Assembly (NCBI GenBank): GCA_003246935.1 | Contig: QKCF01000474.1 | Location: 1 to 32,142, forward strand | Reading direction: 5' to 3' | Source: Sunxiuqinia sp. | GTDB taxonomy: Bacteria > Bacteroidota > Bacteroidia > Bacteroidales > Prolixibacteraceae | Length of the DNA stretch: 32,142 nt | Shown: positions 1 through 7,792 of the stretch, one piece after another | Numbering within the stretch: position 1 is the first letter of the stretch | Layout of the letters: every line of letters starts with the position of its first letter | Made by a program: the position numbers and the translations under genes | The notes under the pieces: generated by a model | What the model saw: the letters and a program-made list of their open reading frames with translations, nothing else | Database searches by the model: none | What the model was told of the DNA's origin: nothing

Positions 1-138
1 ATCACCAATCTGCTGATAAATCTTGTTCAGCTTACTGAAACGTAAAACATACATAATGAATTTAGCCAGGTTCTCGCCCCCAAGGTAAGCTAGGTAGGGA
101 CTGGCTTTCAGGATATCTTTCGGATTTACTAATTCCAT
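1..138 (-). CDS. Acyltransferase-like protein, N-terminal fragment (cut by window edge)
   Basis: Only the first 46 codons are present. The ATG is at 136-138 and the frame stays open to base 1. The fragment begins MELVNPKDILKASPYLAYLG and continues through GGENLAKF and a Lys/Asn-rich stretch. This resembles the N-terminus of the Bacteroidota lysophospholipid-acyltransferase/hemolysin-like family (PlsC-type domain after about residue 60), which makes or remodels membrane lipids such as ornithine or glycine lipids. The catalytic HX4D region lies outside the window, so the assignment rests on N-terminal resemblance recalled from the family. The gene is divergent from the YgiQ gene, with about 180 nt of shared upstream DNA. 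Confidence 0.55.
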   Translation of the reverse strand, partial: MELVNPKDILKASPYLAYLGGENLAKFIMYVLRFSKLNKIYQQIGD

Positions 139-286
139 TCAGTGTGTTAAAAATGTGCTGCTAAATGTAAAAAATCGATTTCTATTTCATTCCAAAAGGC
201 GACTATTTTTTAATAAAATCGGGCGTTGCAAGCGTAGCTCCCTAAAAATAAGACCCCAAAGTCTTTTAAAATGCAGAAATCGAACT

Positions 287-294
287 TACCTTTG
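287..294 (+). promoter_or_regulatory. Promoter -7 box for the YgiQ gene
   Basis: TACCTTTG matches the Bacteroidota -7 consensus TAnnTTTG exactly. A T-rich -33 candidate (TTTT at about 264-267) lies 19 nt upstream. The box predicts transcription starting near 300, about 20 nt ahead of the GTG start at 319. Confidence 0.6.
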
Positions 295-318
295 CAGCGG
301 ATTAATTATTGAAAACGA

Positions 319-2160
319 GTGAATTTACTTTATCAGAAATACAAAACAAGCGACTGGCTCCCAACTACCAAGAAGGAAATGGAAGAACGGGGATGGGATC
401 AGTTGGACGTGATTCTTTTTACCGGCGATGCCTATGTAGACCATCCTTCGTTTGGAGCAGCGGTTATTGGGCGCGTTCTTGAAGCCGAAGGCCTGCGGGT
501 AGCTATTGTGCCGCAACCCAACTGGCAAGACGACCTGCGCGACTTTAAAAAACTGGGCGTGCCTCGCCTGTTCTTCGGTGTTACTGCCGGAAACATGGAC
601 TCGATGGTGAACCACTACACCGCCAACAAGCGTAAGCGCTCGAACGATGCGTACACGCCCGGCGGACAAACCGACAAGCGCCCGGATTACGCCACCATTG
701 TTTATTGTAATATTCTGAAAAAGCTATATCCCGATGTACCGCTGATTATTGGGGGAATTGAGGCCTCGCTGCGACGTGTAACCCATTACGACTACTGGCA
801 GGATAAACTGCATCCGTCGATCCTGGTAGACTCAAAAGCCGACCTGCTCTTCTACGGTATGGGGGAAAAGTCGATGGTGGAGTATGCCCGCCTGGTGCAA
901 AAGGGAGTCGACCCGCAAAGCCTGACCAACCTGCACCAAACCGCATTCTTAGTTGATGCCGACGCGCATTTTGCCACCCAAAAGAAATGGAAGAGCCTGG
1001 AGCTTCACTCATTTGAAGACTGCCAGAAGGACAAAAAGAAGTTTGCGCAAAACTTCATGCACATCGAAGAAGAATCGAATAAAGTGGATGCCAACAGGCT
1101 GGAGCAACGCACAGGCAACAAGCTGGTGGTGGTGAATCCGCCATGGCCACCGATGGAAGAAAAGGAGATCGACCATGTGTACGAGCTACCTTACACGCGC
1201 CTGCCGCACCCCAAATACAGAAACAAGGAAGCCATCCCGGCTTACGATATGATCCGCCACTCCATCAACATCCACCGCGGGTGTTTTGGTGGCTGTACTT
1301 TTTGTACCATTTCGGCGCACCAGGGCAAGTTTATTGCCAGCCGCTCGCAGGCTTCGGTCATGCGCGAGGTGGAACAGGTAACGCAGATGCCCGACTTTAA
1401 AGGTTACATCTCCGATTTGGGTGGCCCATCAGCCAACATGTACCAGATGAAGGGAATTCACCAGGAAATTTGCAACCGCTGTAAACGCCCGTCGTGTATT
1501 TTCCCCGATGTGTGTAAAAACCTGAATGTGGACCACAAGCCAATGCTCGACCTGTACCGCGAGGTACGCAAGCACCCGAAGGTGAAGAAAGCATTCATTG
1601 GCAGTGGTATCCGCTACGACATGATTCTGCATGAAACCAAAGACCCGCAGGTCAATAAAAATAACATGACTTACCTGCGCGAGGTAATTAAGCACCATGT
1701 TTCGGGCCGTTTGAAGGTAGCACCTGAGCATACATCGGACGATGTGCTGAAGATTATGCGGAAACCGTCGTTCAAGCTGTTCCACAAACTGAATAAAGTG
1801 TTCAACGAAATCAACAAACAGGAAGGGATGAACCAACAACTGATTCCCTACTTCATTTCGAGCCACCCGGGTTGTAAAAGCGTCGACATGGCCAACCTGG
1901 CTGCCGAGACCAAGCAGCTCGACTTCAAACTGGAGCAGGTGCAGGATTTCACACCAACACCTATGACGCTTGCAACGGTGATCTTCTACACGGGCTTCCA
2001 CCCGTACACCATGGAAGAGGTGTTTACAGCCAAAAGCAAAAAGGAAAAACTGAGCCAGCGCAAGTTCTTCTTCTGGTACAAACGCGAGTACCAAAAAGAA
2101 ATCCGCGACGAGCTAACACGCCTCAACCGGAAAGATTTGCTGAAGAAGATTTTGAATTAA
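319..2160 (+). CDS. YgiQ-family radical SAM protein
   Basis: A 613-residue protein of the YgiQ family (UPF0313), predicted to be a cytoplasmic radical SAM enzyme whose substrate is not established. The [4Fe-4S]/SAM motif is HRGCFGGCTFC, with cysteines at 322, 326 and 329 (CX3CX2C). The N-terminus starts with the family-typical WLPTTKKEM, and the middle carries the IGGIEASLRR block seen in this family. A second cysteine cluster lies near residues 388-403 (CNRCKRPSC ... C). The start must be GTG 319, because an in-frame TGA sits at 310-312 with no start codon between. Length is normal for the family. The gene stands alone, with its own promoter upstream and a hairpin terminator downstream. Confidence 0.93.
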   Translation: MNLLYQKYKTSDWLPTTKKEMEERGWDQLDVILFTGDAYVDHPSFGAAVIGRVLEAEGLRVAIVPQPNWQDDLRDFKKLGVPRLFFGVTAGNMDSMVNHYTANKRKRSNDAYTPGGQTDKRPDYATIVYCNILKKLYPDVPLIIGGIEASLRRVTHYDYWQDKLHPSILVDSKADLLFYGMGEKSMVEYARLVQKGVDPQSLTNLHQTAFLVDADAHFATQKKWKSLELHSFEDCQKDKKKFAQNFMHIEEESNKVDANRLEQRTGNKLVVVNPPWPPMEEKEIDHVYELPYTRLPHPKYRNKEAIPAYDMIRHSINIHRGCFGGCTFCTISAHQGKFIASRSQASVMREVEQVTQMPDFKGYISDLGGPSANMYQMKGIHQEICNRCKRPSCIFPDVCKNLNVDHKPMLDLYREVRKHPKVKKAFIGSGIRYDMILHETKDPQVNKNNMTYLREVIKHHVSGRLKVAPEHTSDDVLKIMRKPSFKLFHKLNKVFNEINKQEGMNQQLIPYFISSHPGCKSVDMANLAAETKQLDFKLEQVQDFTPTPMTLATVIFYTGFHPYTMEEVFTAKSKKEKLSQRKFFFWYKREYQKEIRDELTRLNRKDLLKKILN

Positions 2161-2187
2161 GAACTGATTTTACAGATAGACAACAGA

Positions 2188-2224
2188 AAGGATGCGAGCC
2201 ACAGAGGCGATCGTGTCCTTTTTT
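2188..2224 (+). terminator. Intrinsic terminator of the YgiQ gene
   Basis: The arms AAGGATGCGA (2188-2197) and TCGTGTCCTT (2211-2220) form a 10-bp stem with two G-T pairs. A T-run follows at 2219-2224. It lies 28 nt after the stop codon. Confidence 0.7.
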
Positions 2225-2345
2225 GTTTCGGGCCGGAACAAGTAAAAAGATTACATCGTCTTCGCTCCACCTACTCACAATGACTCACATTGTTTTTTTT
2301 ATGCAAAAGGACATTTGTAATTTGGTCTTCCTGCAAGCTGAAACT

Positions 2346-2435
2346 AAAAAAGGATGACCACTGCCATCCTTTTCTCAAACTAACCAAAATCTATCTTTAT
2401 GAAAAAAATCTACTTTTTACTTTCTCTTTTTGTAT
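2346..2435 (-). ncRNA. Candidate small RNA, copy 1 of a three-copy family
   Basis: A predicted RNA of about 88 nt read on the minus strand. A perfect -7 box (TATCTTTG, complement of 2440-2447) precedes it. It ends in an intrinsic terminator: a 9-bp stem AAAAGGATG/CATCCTTTT (2348-2356 with 2365-2373, loop 2357-2364) followed by a U-run from the A-tract at 2346-2351. The interior (about 2374-2410) is the exact antisense of a leader-like stretch that contains AAACTAACCAAA, then CTATCTTTATG and a run of A. The same plan recurs at 19013-19092 and 19175-19261. No convincing ORF lies on the minus strand. Promoter, interior and terminator are seen directly; transcription and function are inferred. 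Confidence 0.7.
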
Positions 2436-2439
2436 GAAC

Positions 2440-2499
2440 CAAAGATAGCCCTCTTTAGTGTTAACACCTGCCAAACACTGTTAAAGATTGTTAGGATAG
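2440..2499 (-). promoter_or_regulatory. Promoter and 10-bp direct-repeat operator of small-RNA copy 1
   Basis: The minus-strand -7 box TATCTTTG covers 2440-2447. Twelve bases later come four 10-bp units starting at 2460, 2470, 2480 and 2490 (plus-strand reading GTTAACACCT, GCCAAACACT, GTTAAAGATT, GTTAGGATAG). One-turn periodicity is typical of sites bound side by side by OmpR/PhoB-type response regulators, but the regulator is unknown. The same 12-nt spacing is kept in all three copies. The repeats also lie upstream of the 65-aa membrane-protein gene at 2585, so they could serve both directions. Confidence 0.6.
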
Positions 2500-2584
2500 A
2501 CTCCTTTATGCACTTCAAAATTTGAACAAAGCGACCTGTTTAATTGCTTTAATTACAGAACAGAAACAATTAAACAACATAGCT

Positions 2585-2782
2585 ATGAAACGGAAATTAA
2601 TGACATTTTTAGCGCTGCTGATTACAGCCCTTACCGCCTCTGGACAAACCCCCGAGATGTACCCCCCACCGGTTCCAGAGCCCTTGGAGCTTACGCCCCT
2701 CAACGTTATTCTTTATATCGTCATTCCGGTACTACTAGTTATTTTCCTGATTTATTACCGGCGCAGAAAACGAAAACAATAG
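2585..2782 (+). CDS. Small membrane protein, function unknown
   Basis: A 65-residue protein starting at ATG 2585 (MKRKLMTFLALLITALTASG). It has an N-terminal signal-peptide-like hydrophobic stretch (residues about 5-18) and a proline-rich linker (YPPPVPEPLELTP). A single transmembrane segment follows (VILYIVIPVLLVIFLIYY), then a basic tail RRRKRKQ. The topology suggests a cleaved or anchored N-terminus with a positively charged cytoplasmic tail. I do not recognise a family. A TTG start at 2522 would add 21 residues that spoil the signal peptide, so 2585 is preferred. It is convergent with the TPR gene, with only 9 nt between their stop codons. Confidence 0.6.
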   Translation: MKRKLMTFLALLITALTASGQTPEMYPPPVPEPLELTPLNVILYIVIPVLLVIFLIYYRRRKRKQ

Positions 2783-2791
2783 CGTTAGCTC

Positions 2792-4969
2792 TTACTCTTC
2801 CACAAAGTAGCGCAATTGATCGAGCATAATGGGAACATCGTCGTGATCGATACCCTGTTGCAACAATTGCGGTAAGTCTTCTGCAAATACGTTCATAAAC
2901 TCAGCCTCAGTGAAACCTTCCTTCGAGATGGACTTCATATAATAATCCAATGCAGCTTTGCGGTTGCCCAAGCTCCATTGCACGTGCCCCATATTCATCA
3001 GGTCGTGCTGATTGGGCTGATCATCCATCAACATTTGAAAATACTTTTCAGCCTGTTCCTTTTTGCCGGTCAGGAACGAACACCAGCCAATCGGGCGCCA
3101 TACTTTTTTGCTGCCCGGTTTCAGGTATTCCACTTTAAAATAATATTGCAAGGCCTCCTCGTAACGCCCCAGCTCGAGCAAACAATGTCCTGTATTCAAA
3201 TGATTGGATAAATCGTCGTGGTTCAACGCCTCAACAGCCTTGTAATATTCCAGTGCTTTCAGCGGTTGCTTCAGGTTACGATAGCACAAGGCAATCTTTT
3301 TGAGATTCCACACCCGATTCAGGTCGAACAATTCAGCCTTTTGGTACGCATCCAGCGCTTTTTCGTAGTCGCCCATTTTCTGATGGCTAAAGGCCAACTT
3401 CTGATATAATTCGCCATCCTGTGCATCGGCTAACAGGTATTCATAAATTTCGACAGCCTCTTCGAAATGATTCTTTGTGAAATAGTATTCACCAATATTC
3501 CGAACGATCGCCCGATCCTCTTTCAATATAGCCCCCAACGTTAACTTATTATGGAAGTCGAAACGCCAGCTAAACAAATCTTCAAAGTCGTGACGACGCG
3601 GGTGCAGCTTAAAAAAACGGTACAAATCCTGAATATACTGGTTTGAAATGAAACCCGCTTTCCGCCCCGGGTTACTCAACGCCTCATCCTCCTCAATTTC
3701 GTGAAACTGATCCAATTCCGACTGCAAGCCCTGAAACATAAATTCGCGATTTTGCTTCGGAATTTGCTGCATACTCAGGCTAAACGAATATTTATCGGAG
3801 TTACACAACAGCGGTGCCTGTGCCATCACCTCCACAAAACGCCGAGTTAGGTCGTCGGAAAGATCGAGGACTTTATCCAAATCCGGATTTTCTGAGAAAA
3901 AAGGCATAAACCAATTCGAGATCTCATGGAAAAACACAAAAGACTTTAACATCGCAAATGAGCCCATAAAAACATCGGCCCCTTCCATCTGCAGCTCCGA
4001 AAATTCCTGCATTTTATCCATTAGCTGTGGCGATTCTTCAATCATTTCCTGCCATTCCGGATTCTTATCTTCAGCAATCCCCTCTTCCATCAAGCTATCG
4101 AGCTCAATTTTATCCTTCAGGTTTGCACTTATTTTAATCATCTCCGGCATAATCTCATCGCGGATCCGTTGTTGCAGCTTCTCAGTTTCCTTGGCGCGAA
4201 TCAACTGGATAATTACCCGCTCCAGATTGTGTTTAAACTCAGGATCGTCGTTCAGCAGTTTCAACCGCCCCGTAATACCGCCATAATAAGGCATGCGCGA
4301 ATCGTATTGATACAAGCTAATCAACAAGCCCACCAATGCCCGTTGCTTGATTGCTGACTCATCGGCTTCATAGGCATCAAACAGCAAGGTGAATTTCTGC
4401 TCATCGAAATAGCGCTGCAAGCTCAATGTCACGGCTGTAACGATAAATGATTTGTAGGCCGATATAATGGTTGGGCTGGCCAGGAACTTCCTAAGAAACC
4501 GAAGTCCTTCTCCGCTCAAACGATCCTGAAACCATAGGTGATAAAACAAGCGATGTATCTGACGATGATTTTCGGATGCCGCTGCAGGATTCTCAGCTTC
4601 TGCTTCAAATCGGCTCAGGAACGCATCAAAATCGGTTATGAACTTCTCCATAAAGTTTCGCTTCTTTTCGTACTCCACCGACGAAGCATATTTCAAGCGT
4701 AATGCTTCATAAACTTTATCAGCCAGCTCGTAGGTCGAATCGATCAACTTGCGGTAAACTTTCTGCCGCTCAGGATCCTGAATACCCTCCAGAGTGTACT
4801 GCAACATGTAATGGTAGGTCTGGTTCAGATCCCGCCATTCATCATGAAAAAGCCCCAGCCCGTTATCGGTGATCAGCGTTTCAAGCTGATCAAAAGCAGG
4901 CTTCATGCGTCGCTTCGCCAAATGATTGCAGATTGCTTTATATTGTCTCTTGATTTCCTTGTTCTCCAT
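2792..4969 (-). CDS. Tetratricopeptide-repeat protein
   Basis: A 725-residue cytoplasmic protein with no signal peptide, starting MENKEIKRQYKAI. The N-terminal 450 residues are helical and acidic without an obvious domain. The C-terminal part holds about six TPR units (for example NHFEEAVEIYEYLL, GDYEKALDAYQKAEL, KQPLKALEYYKAV, GRYEEALQYYFKVEYLKP, GNRKAALDYYMKS), so a scaffold or protein-binding role is likely. Longer starts at 4978 and 5038 exist. The -7 box at 5023-5030 puts the transcript start near 5017, inside the longest version, which excludes 5038. Similar long TPR proteins are common in Bacteroidales; no function is assigned. Confidence 0.85.
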   Translation of the reverse strand: MENKEIKRQYKAICNHLAKRRMKPAFDQLETLITDNGLGLFHDEWRDLNQTYHYMLQYTLEGIQDPERQKVYRKLIDSTYELADKVYEALRLKYASSVEYEKKRNFMEKFITDFDAFLSRFEAEAENPAAASENHRQIHRLFYHLWFQDRLSGEGLRFLRKFLASPTIISAYKSFIVTAVTLSLQRYFDEQKFTLLFDAYEADESAIKQRALVGLLISLYQYDSRMPYYGGITGRLKLLNDDPEFKHNLERVIIQLIRAKETEKLQQRIRDEIMPEMIKISANLKDKIELDSLMEEGIAEDKNPEWQEMIEESPQLMDKMQEFSELQMEGADVFMGSFAMLKSFVFFHEISNWFMPFFSENPDLDKVLDLSDDLTRRFVEVMAQAPLLCNSDKYSFSLSMQQIPKQNREFMFQGLQSELDQFHEIEEDEALSNPGRKAGFISNQYIQDLYRFFKLHPRRHDFEDLFSWRFDFHNKLTLGAILKEDRAIVRNIGEYYFTKNHFEEAVEIYEYLLADAQDGELYQKLAFSHQKMGDYEKALDAYQKAELFDLNRVWNLKKIALCYRNLKQPLKALEYYKAVEALNHDDLSNHLNTGHCLLELGRYEEALQYYFKVEYLKPGSKKVWRPIGWCSFLTGKKEQAEKYFQMLMDDQPNQHDLMNMGHVQWSLGNRKAALDYYMKSISKEGFTEAEFMNVFAEDLPQLLQQGIDHDDVPIMLDQLRYFVEE

Positions 4970-5022
4970 AAACGTCATTCGTAAGAATAATATACGAAAA
5001 CCAGAGGTATCAAGAAACACTC

Positions 5023-5030
5023 CAAACGTA
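5023..5030 (-). promoter_or_regulatory. Promoter -7 box for the TPR gene
   Basis: The minus strand reads TACGTTTG, an exact TAnnTTTG match. It predicts a leader of about 48 nt to the ATG at 4969 and argues against the upstream start at 5038. Confidence 0.55.
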
Positions 5031-5151
5031 ATTCGCATGACAGAAGTGCAGAAAAATCCGAAAAATTCTTCGCTTTCGTCAGTATGTAAGGCTGTATCTA
5101 AATTTCATTCCAGAACACATTTTTATACCTTGTACTGAAAATAACATACAA

Positions 5152-5553
5152 ATGAAATACACAGGATCATGTCTTTGCGGAGCCGTTACTTTTGAAATCG
5201 AAGGTGATTTCGACCGCTTTTTTCTTTGTCATTGCAGCCGTTGCAGAAAAGACACCGGATCCGCTCACGCAGCCAATTTATTTTCGTCTTCAGCCAGTCT
5301 AAAATGGCTATCAGGCGAAGACTTGGTTAAAACCTTTCAACTTCCGGCAACACGACATTCGAAAAGTTTTTGTACGGAATGTGGTTCCGCACTACCCCGG
5401 AAAAAAGAAGGCGGAAAGTTGTTAGTCGTTCCGGCTGGTTGCCTCGACACGGATATATTGATCAAACCATATGCCCACATATTTACCGGCAGCAAAGCCA
5501 ATTGGGACAACGAGCTTGAAAAGATCCGGCGATTTGACCAGTTACCGGAATAG
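5152..5553 (+). CDS. GFA-family zinc-binding protein
   Basis: A 133-residue protein of the GFA/CENP-V fold (named after glutathione-dependent formaldehyde-activating enzyme). Zinc ligands are visible as SCLCGAV (C7, C9), CHCSRCRK (C26, C28, C31) and FCTECGS (C74, C77), which is the family pattern. No signal peptide is present, so it is cytoplasmic. Most family members have no proven substrate, and formaldehyde handling should not be assumed. It is a single gene with an imperfect promoter-like TATACCTTG stretch near 5127. It converges on the broken VTT gene 30 nt away. Confidence 0.88.
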   Translation: MKYTGSCLCGAVTFEIEGDFDRFFLCHCSRCRKDTGSAHAANLFSSSASLKWLSGEDLVKTFQLPATRHSKSFCTECGSALPRKKEGGKLLVVPAGCLDTDILIKPYAHIFTGSKANWDNELEKIRRFDQLPE

Positions 5554-5583
5554 TATTCCAGACCGGCCTTCAAAATAAGCCAA

Positions 5584-6214
5584 TCAAAAAATATGGAATA
5601 AGATTAAGCCATAAATTCCAAAACGCACAAAACGAAACAAAGCCCACAATAAATAGCTTTTGAGTTTGTACTTAATCAAGCCACAGGCCAGACCTACAAT
5701 GGAATGTGGCAAAGGCAGCATAGCGCCTATAAATACAAACAGCCCGCCCCACTTTCTCAAGTTCACAATGTGTCGCGCAATCTTTATTTCGATGTGATTT
5801 TTCACCGACGGGATTAAGAACAGCCGATTGCCTGCCAGGTAAGCCACAATACCACCGAAATAGGAAAGTGATGCCAAAACGGCAAGGAACAGCCAAGGCG
5901 TTTCAGCCTTCGAAGCTCAGGCAATAAAGATTTCAGGAGGAAGTAAACCTAAAACCGTTTCAGACGCAAAAAATGTTGAAAACACCACGGTCGGCGAATA
6001 GGTTTCGACCAACTGGTTCAACAAGGCATCAAAAATCGAGACCAAAATATTCCAGTCCAACAAGGATGGCGACAAAGACACCGATTACGATACCTCCCTT
6101 AACGGAGGTATCGCGAATGAAATCGTAAAAACGGGTGATCCGGTAATAGCGGTTTAATAAAACAAGGCGCTTTACAGCAACCGGGCTGGTTCTGACTCTT
6201 CTATTTGCTTTCAT
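5584..6214 (-). pseudogene. VTT/DedA-like membrane protein, broken by a frameshift and a nonsense codon
   Basis: Three pieces rebuild one protein of about 209 residues. Piece 1 runs from ATG 6214 to GLEYFGLDF and then a stop. Piece 2 (DALLNQLVETYSP ... GLLPPEIFIA) is in the next frame. After TGA at 5917-5919 the same frame continues as ASKAETPWLFLAVLASLSYF to the end at 5584. Removing one T from the five-T run (A5 at 6031-6035 on the plus strand) joins pieces 1 and 2 as LDFDALLNQ. The TGA stands where relatives usually have Trp (FIxWA). The GAMLPLPHSIVGLACGLIK block is typical of the SNARE-associated/VTT family of lipid-handling inner-membrane proteins. Product function is probably lost unless the sequence is wrong. 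Confidence 0.75.
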
Positions 6215-6264
6215 GGGCTGATTAATTACACTGAATATTTGAAACCGCCAAATAAGTAAGAAGG

Positions 6265-6329
6265 TTTACAAAAAGTAAGATAATTGTCTTCATATTTACA
6301 GAAAGCAAGAATAAGGTTGCAGAAAGGCA
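6265..6329. repeat. Imperfect direct repeat between the VTT pseudogene and tlpA
   Basis: TTTACAAAAAGTAAGATAA (6265-6283) recurs 30 bp later as TTTACAGAAAGCAAGAATAA (6295-6314). A weaker third copy, TTGCAGAAAGGCA, starts at 6317. The spacing of about three helical turns would suit a regulator site, but low complexity is an equally good explanation. Confidence 0.35.
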
Positions 6330-6344
6330 TTTTTATCCCTCACC

Positions 6345-6389
6345 TAAAAAAACAATCCCCGTGCTTACCAATGGGTAGTCACGGGGATT
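6345..6389 (-). terminator. Intrinsic terminator of the TlpA-like gene
   Basis: The arms AATCCCCGTG (6354-6363) and CACGGGGATT (6380-6389) form a perfect 10-bp stem. On the minus strand a seven-U run (A-tract 6346-6352) follows one base after the stem. It lies 22 nt past the stop codon. Confidence 0.8.
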
Positions 6390-6410
6390 GCGATTGCACC
6401 AAACGATCTT

Positions 6411-7625
6411 CTATTCCGCAATCAAGCGTTGAATAAAGTGATCGAATTCGTTTTGATAAGCGATATATTTATCGCCTGTTGCAGGACCATCGAATCCGGT
6501 ATGAATCCGGCGAACTTTACCTTCTTTATCAATGACAATGCTGGTTGGGTAGGACATAATCCGACTCAACTCCGGTATTTTTTCAGAAGCCATTTTACGA
6601 TCTTCCGAACCGTTCATCGCTAACAAAATCGGATAATCAACACCAACTGATTTTTTCAGTCGTGAGATGGCTGCAAAACAGGCCGAATCAGTTTTGGCAT
6701 ACTCAAATGCCAAACCAACGAATGCTATGGGTTGGTCTTTATGCGCTTTGGCATAGTCCACAAAATAGCGTGTTTCGTCGAGGCAGTTCGGACACCAGCT
6801 TCCCATAATCTGCACTACCACAACTTTATTTTTAAATGCGTCATCTGCTAGCGAAACTGTGTTACCGTTTTCATCCGGGAAGCTGAAACTGATGCTGTCA
6901 AATCCCGGCTTCAAGGTTGTTAAACTTTCCGGATCTGGTAGTTCATAGACATCGTTACGACTTCCGGCAAAGGCCTCCTTCCAGGTATTTTTCGAGTAAA
7001 ACTGACCATTCAACGTACTATCAGTTACCGTTGCTGTAAACAGGAATAAGTGAACACCATCAAATGAAGATAATTTCAGTTGATCTCCATCCATCACCCC
7101 TTCCAAGAATCGATAGTCTCCGGTAGGCGTTCGGAAAGTACCTGTTACTTTGCTACCCTCCTGCTCAAATACACCTTTGGCCCAGCTATTCTGATCCGTT
7201 GAATCATTACCAAACAGCACTTCCCATCCTCCTGTTATATCAACTGTTGGCTCGACTGCCACAGCAAAACGCTCATTTCCTGCTTCAGCGTGAAAAGGTA
7301 CCTTGTAGTTAGCACCCGGCTTGGAGTAGTAGCCACTCAAGCGACCATTCTCTTCAACTTTCGCTTTGATAAAGCTGTCGAACACCGGCATGTTAATCGT
7401 AACTGAATCATTTGCATAATTGACCTCATCGACTGAAATAACTTCATTACCATTATAAACCTCCAACCTGCTCGGAGAAGTAACCTTGAAGATGAACGGA
7501 ATTTCCTTTTCGTCCTGCGCTTCAAACACCCCCCGGTATGTATCAGGTTGCAACCGTGAAACTTTCGGCTGACAGGCCGCCAACGCCAAAAGAACGACTC
7601 CTCCCAAATAAAAACGTATGCTCAT
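6411..7625 (-). CDS. TlpA-family thioredoxin-like lipoprotein
   Basis: A 404-residue lipoprotein with signal peptide MSIRFYLGGVVLLALAAC, where the lipobox LAAC is followed by Cys18 as the lipidation site. Residues about 20-240 form an N-terminal beta-rich domain common in Bacteroidota TlpA/ResA-like proteins. The thioredoxin domain follows, with active site WCPNC (Cys278 and Cys281) and a cis-proline context MSYPTSIV. It is predicted to be a membrane-anchored periplasmic or surface disulfide reductase. The acceptor is unknown; cytochrome c maturation or general thiol reduction are the usual roles. The gene stands alone and is divergent from pabB. Confidence 0.9.
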   Translation of the reverse strand: MSIRFYLGGVVLLALAACQPKVSRLQPDTYRGVFEAQDEKEIPFIFKVTSPSRLEVYNGNEVISVDEVNYANDSVTINMPVFDSFIKAKVEENGRLSGYYSKPGANYKVPFHAEAGNERFAVAVEPTVDITGGWEVLFGNDSTDQNSWAKGVFEQEGSKVTGTFRTPTGDYRFLEGVMDGDQLKLSSFDGVHLFLFTATVTDSTLNGQFYSKNTWKEAFAGSRNDVYELPDPESLTTLKPGFDSISFSFPDENGNTVSLADDAFKNKVVVVQIMGSWCPNCLDETRYFVDYAKAHKDQPIAFVGLAFEYAKTDSACFAAISRLKKSVGVDYPILLAMNGSEDRKMASEKIPELSRIMSYPTSIVIDKEGKVRRIHTGFDGPATGDKYIAYQNEFDHFIQRLIAE

Positions 7626-7776
7626 AGTTTCCTCTGTTTTGTTCGGAGCCTAAAATAGTTGAACTAAAATGCTTGTAAAATGATAATTACCCTCACTATT
7701 GAAAAAGTAAAAAACAAATAACACTGCTCGTACAAAAGCCCGCTAACAGCAGCTGATTGGATTTGCCTCGTTTTTC

Positions 7777-7784
7777 TATCTTTG
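7777..7784 (+). promoter_or_regulatory. Promoter -7 box for pabB-pabC
   Basis: TATCTTTG matches TAnnTTTG exactly; a TTGG at 7757-7760 lies 16 nt upstream as a possible -33 element. The predicted transcript start (about 7790) is almost on top of the ATG at 7793, so the mRNA would be nearly leaderless. Confidence 0.55.
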
Positions 7785-7792
7785 TGCACCTC

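Noticed and set aside
1429-2094. A 221-codon minus-strand ORF opposite the YgiQ gene.
   Set aside because: It is a mirror of the conserved radical SAM gene, with no ribosome-binding or promoter signal and no family-like blocks.
2400-2439. Tiny plus-strand ORFs in the three repeated elements (12, 5 and 17 codons, each starting ATGAAA) as leader peptides or remnants of exported-protein genes.
   Set aside because: Lengths and sequences after the first few codons are not conserved, while the minus-strand promoter, its spacing and the terminator stem are. The ATGAAA is explained as the complement of the small-RNA core. A decayed leader of an exported-protein gene remains a weak alternative.
4926-5138. 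A plus-strand ORF of 70 codons ahead of the GFA gene.
   Set aside because: It overlaps the start of the TPR gene on the other strand and has no protein-like pattern.
5917-5919. UGA read as tryptophan or selenocysteine in the VTT gene.
   Set aside because: TGA is a normal stop elsewhere in the window (for example ppdK ends in TGA), and the same gene also has a frameshift.
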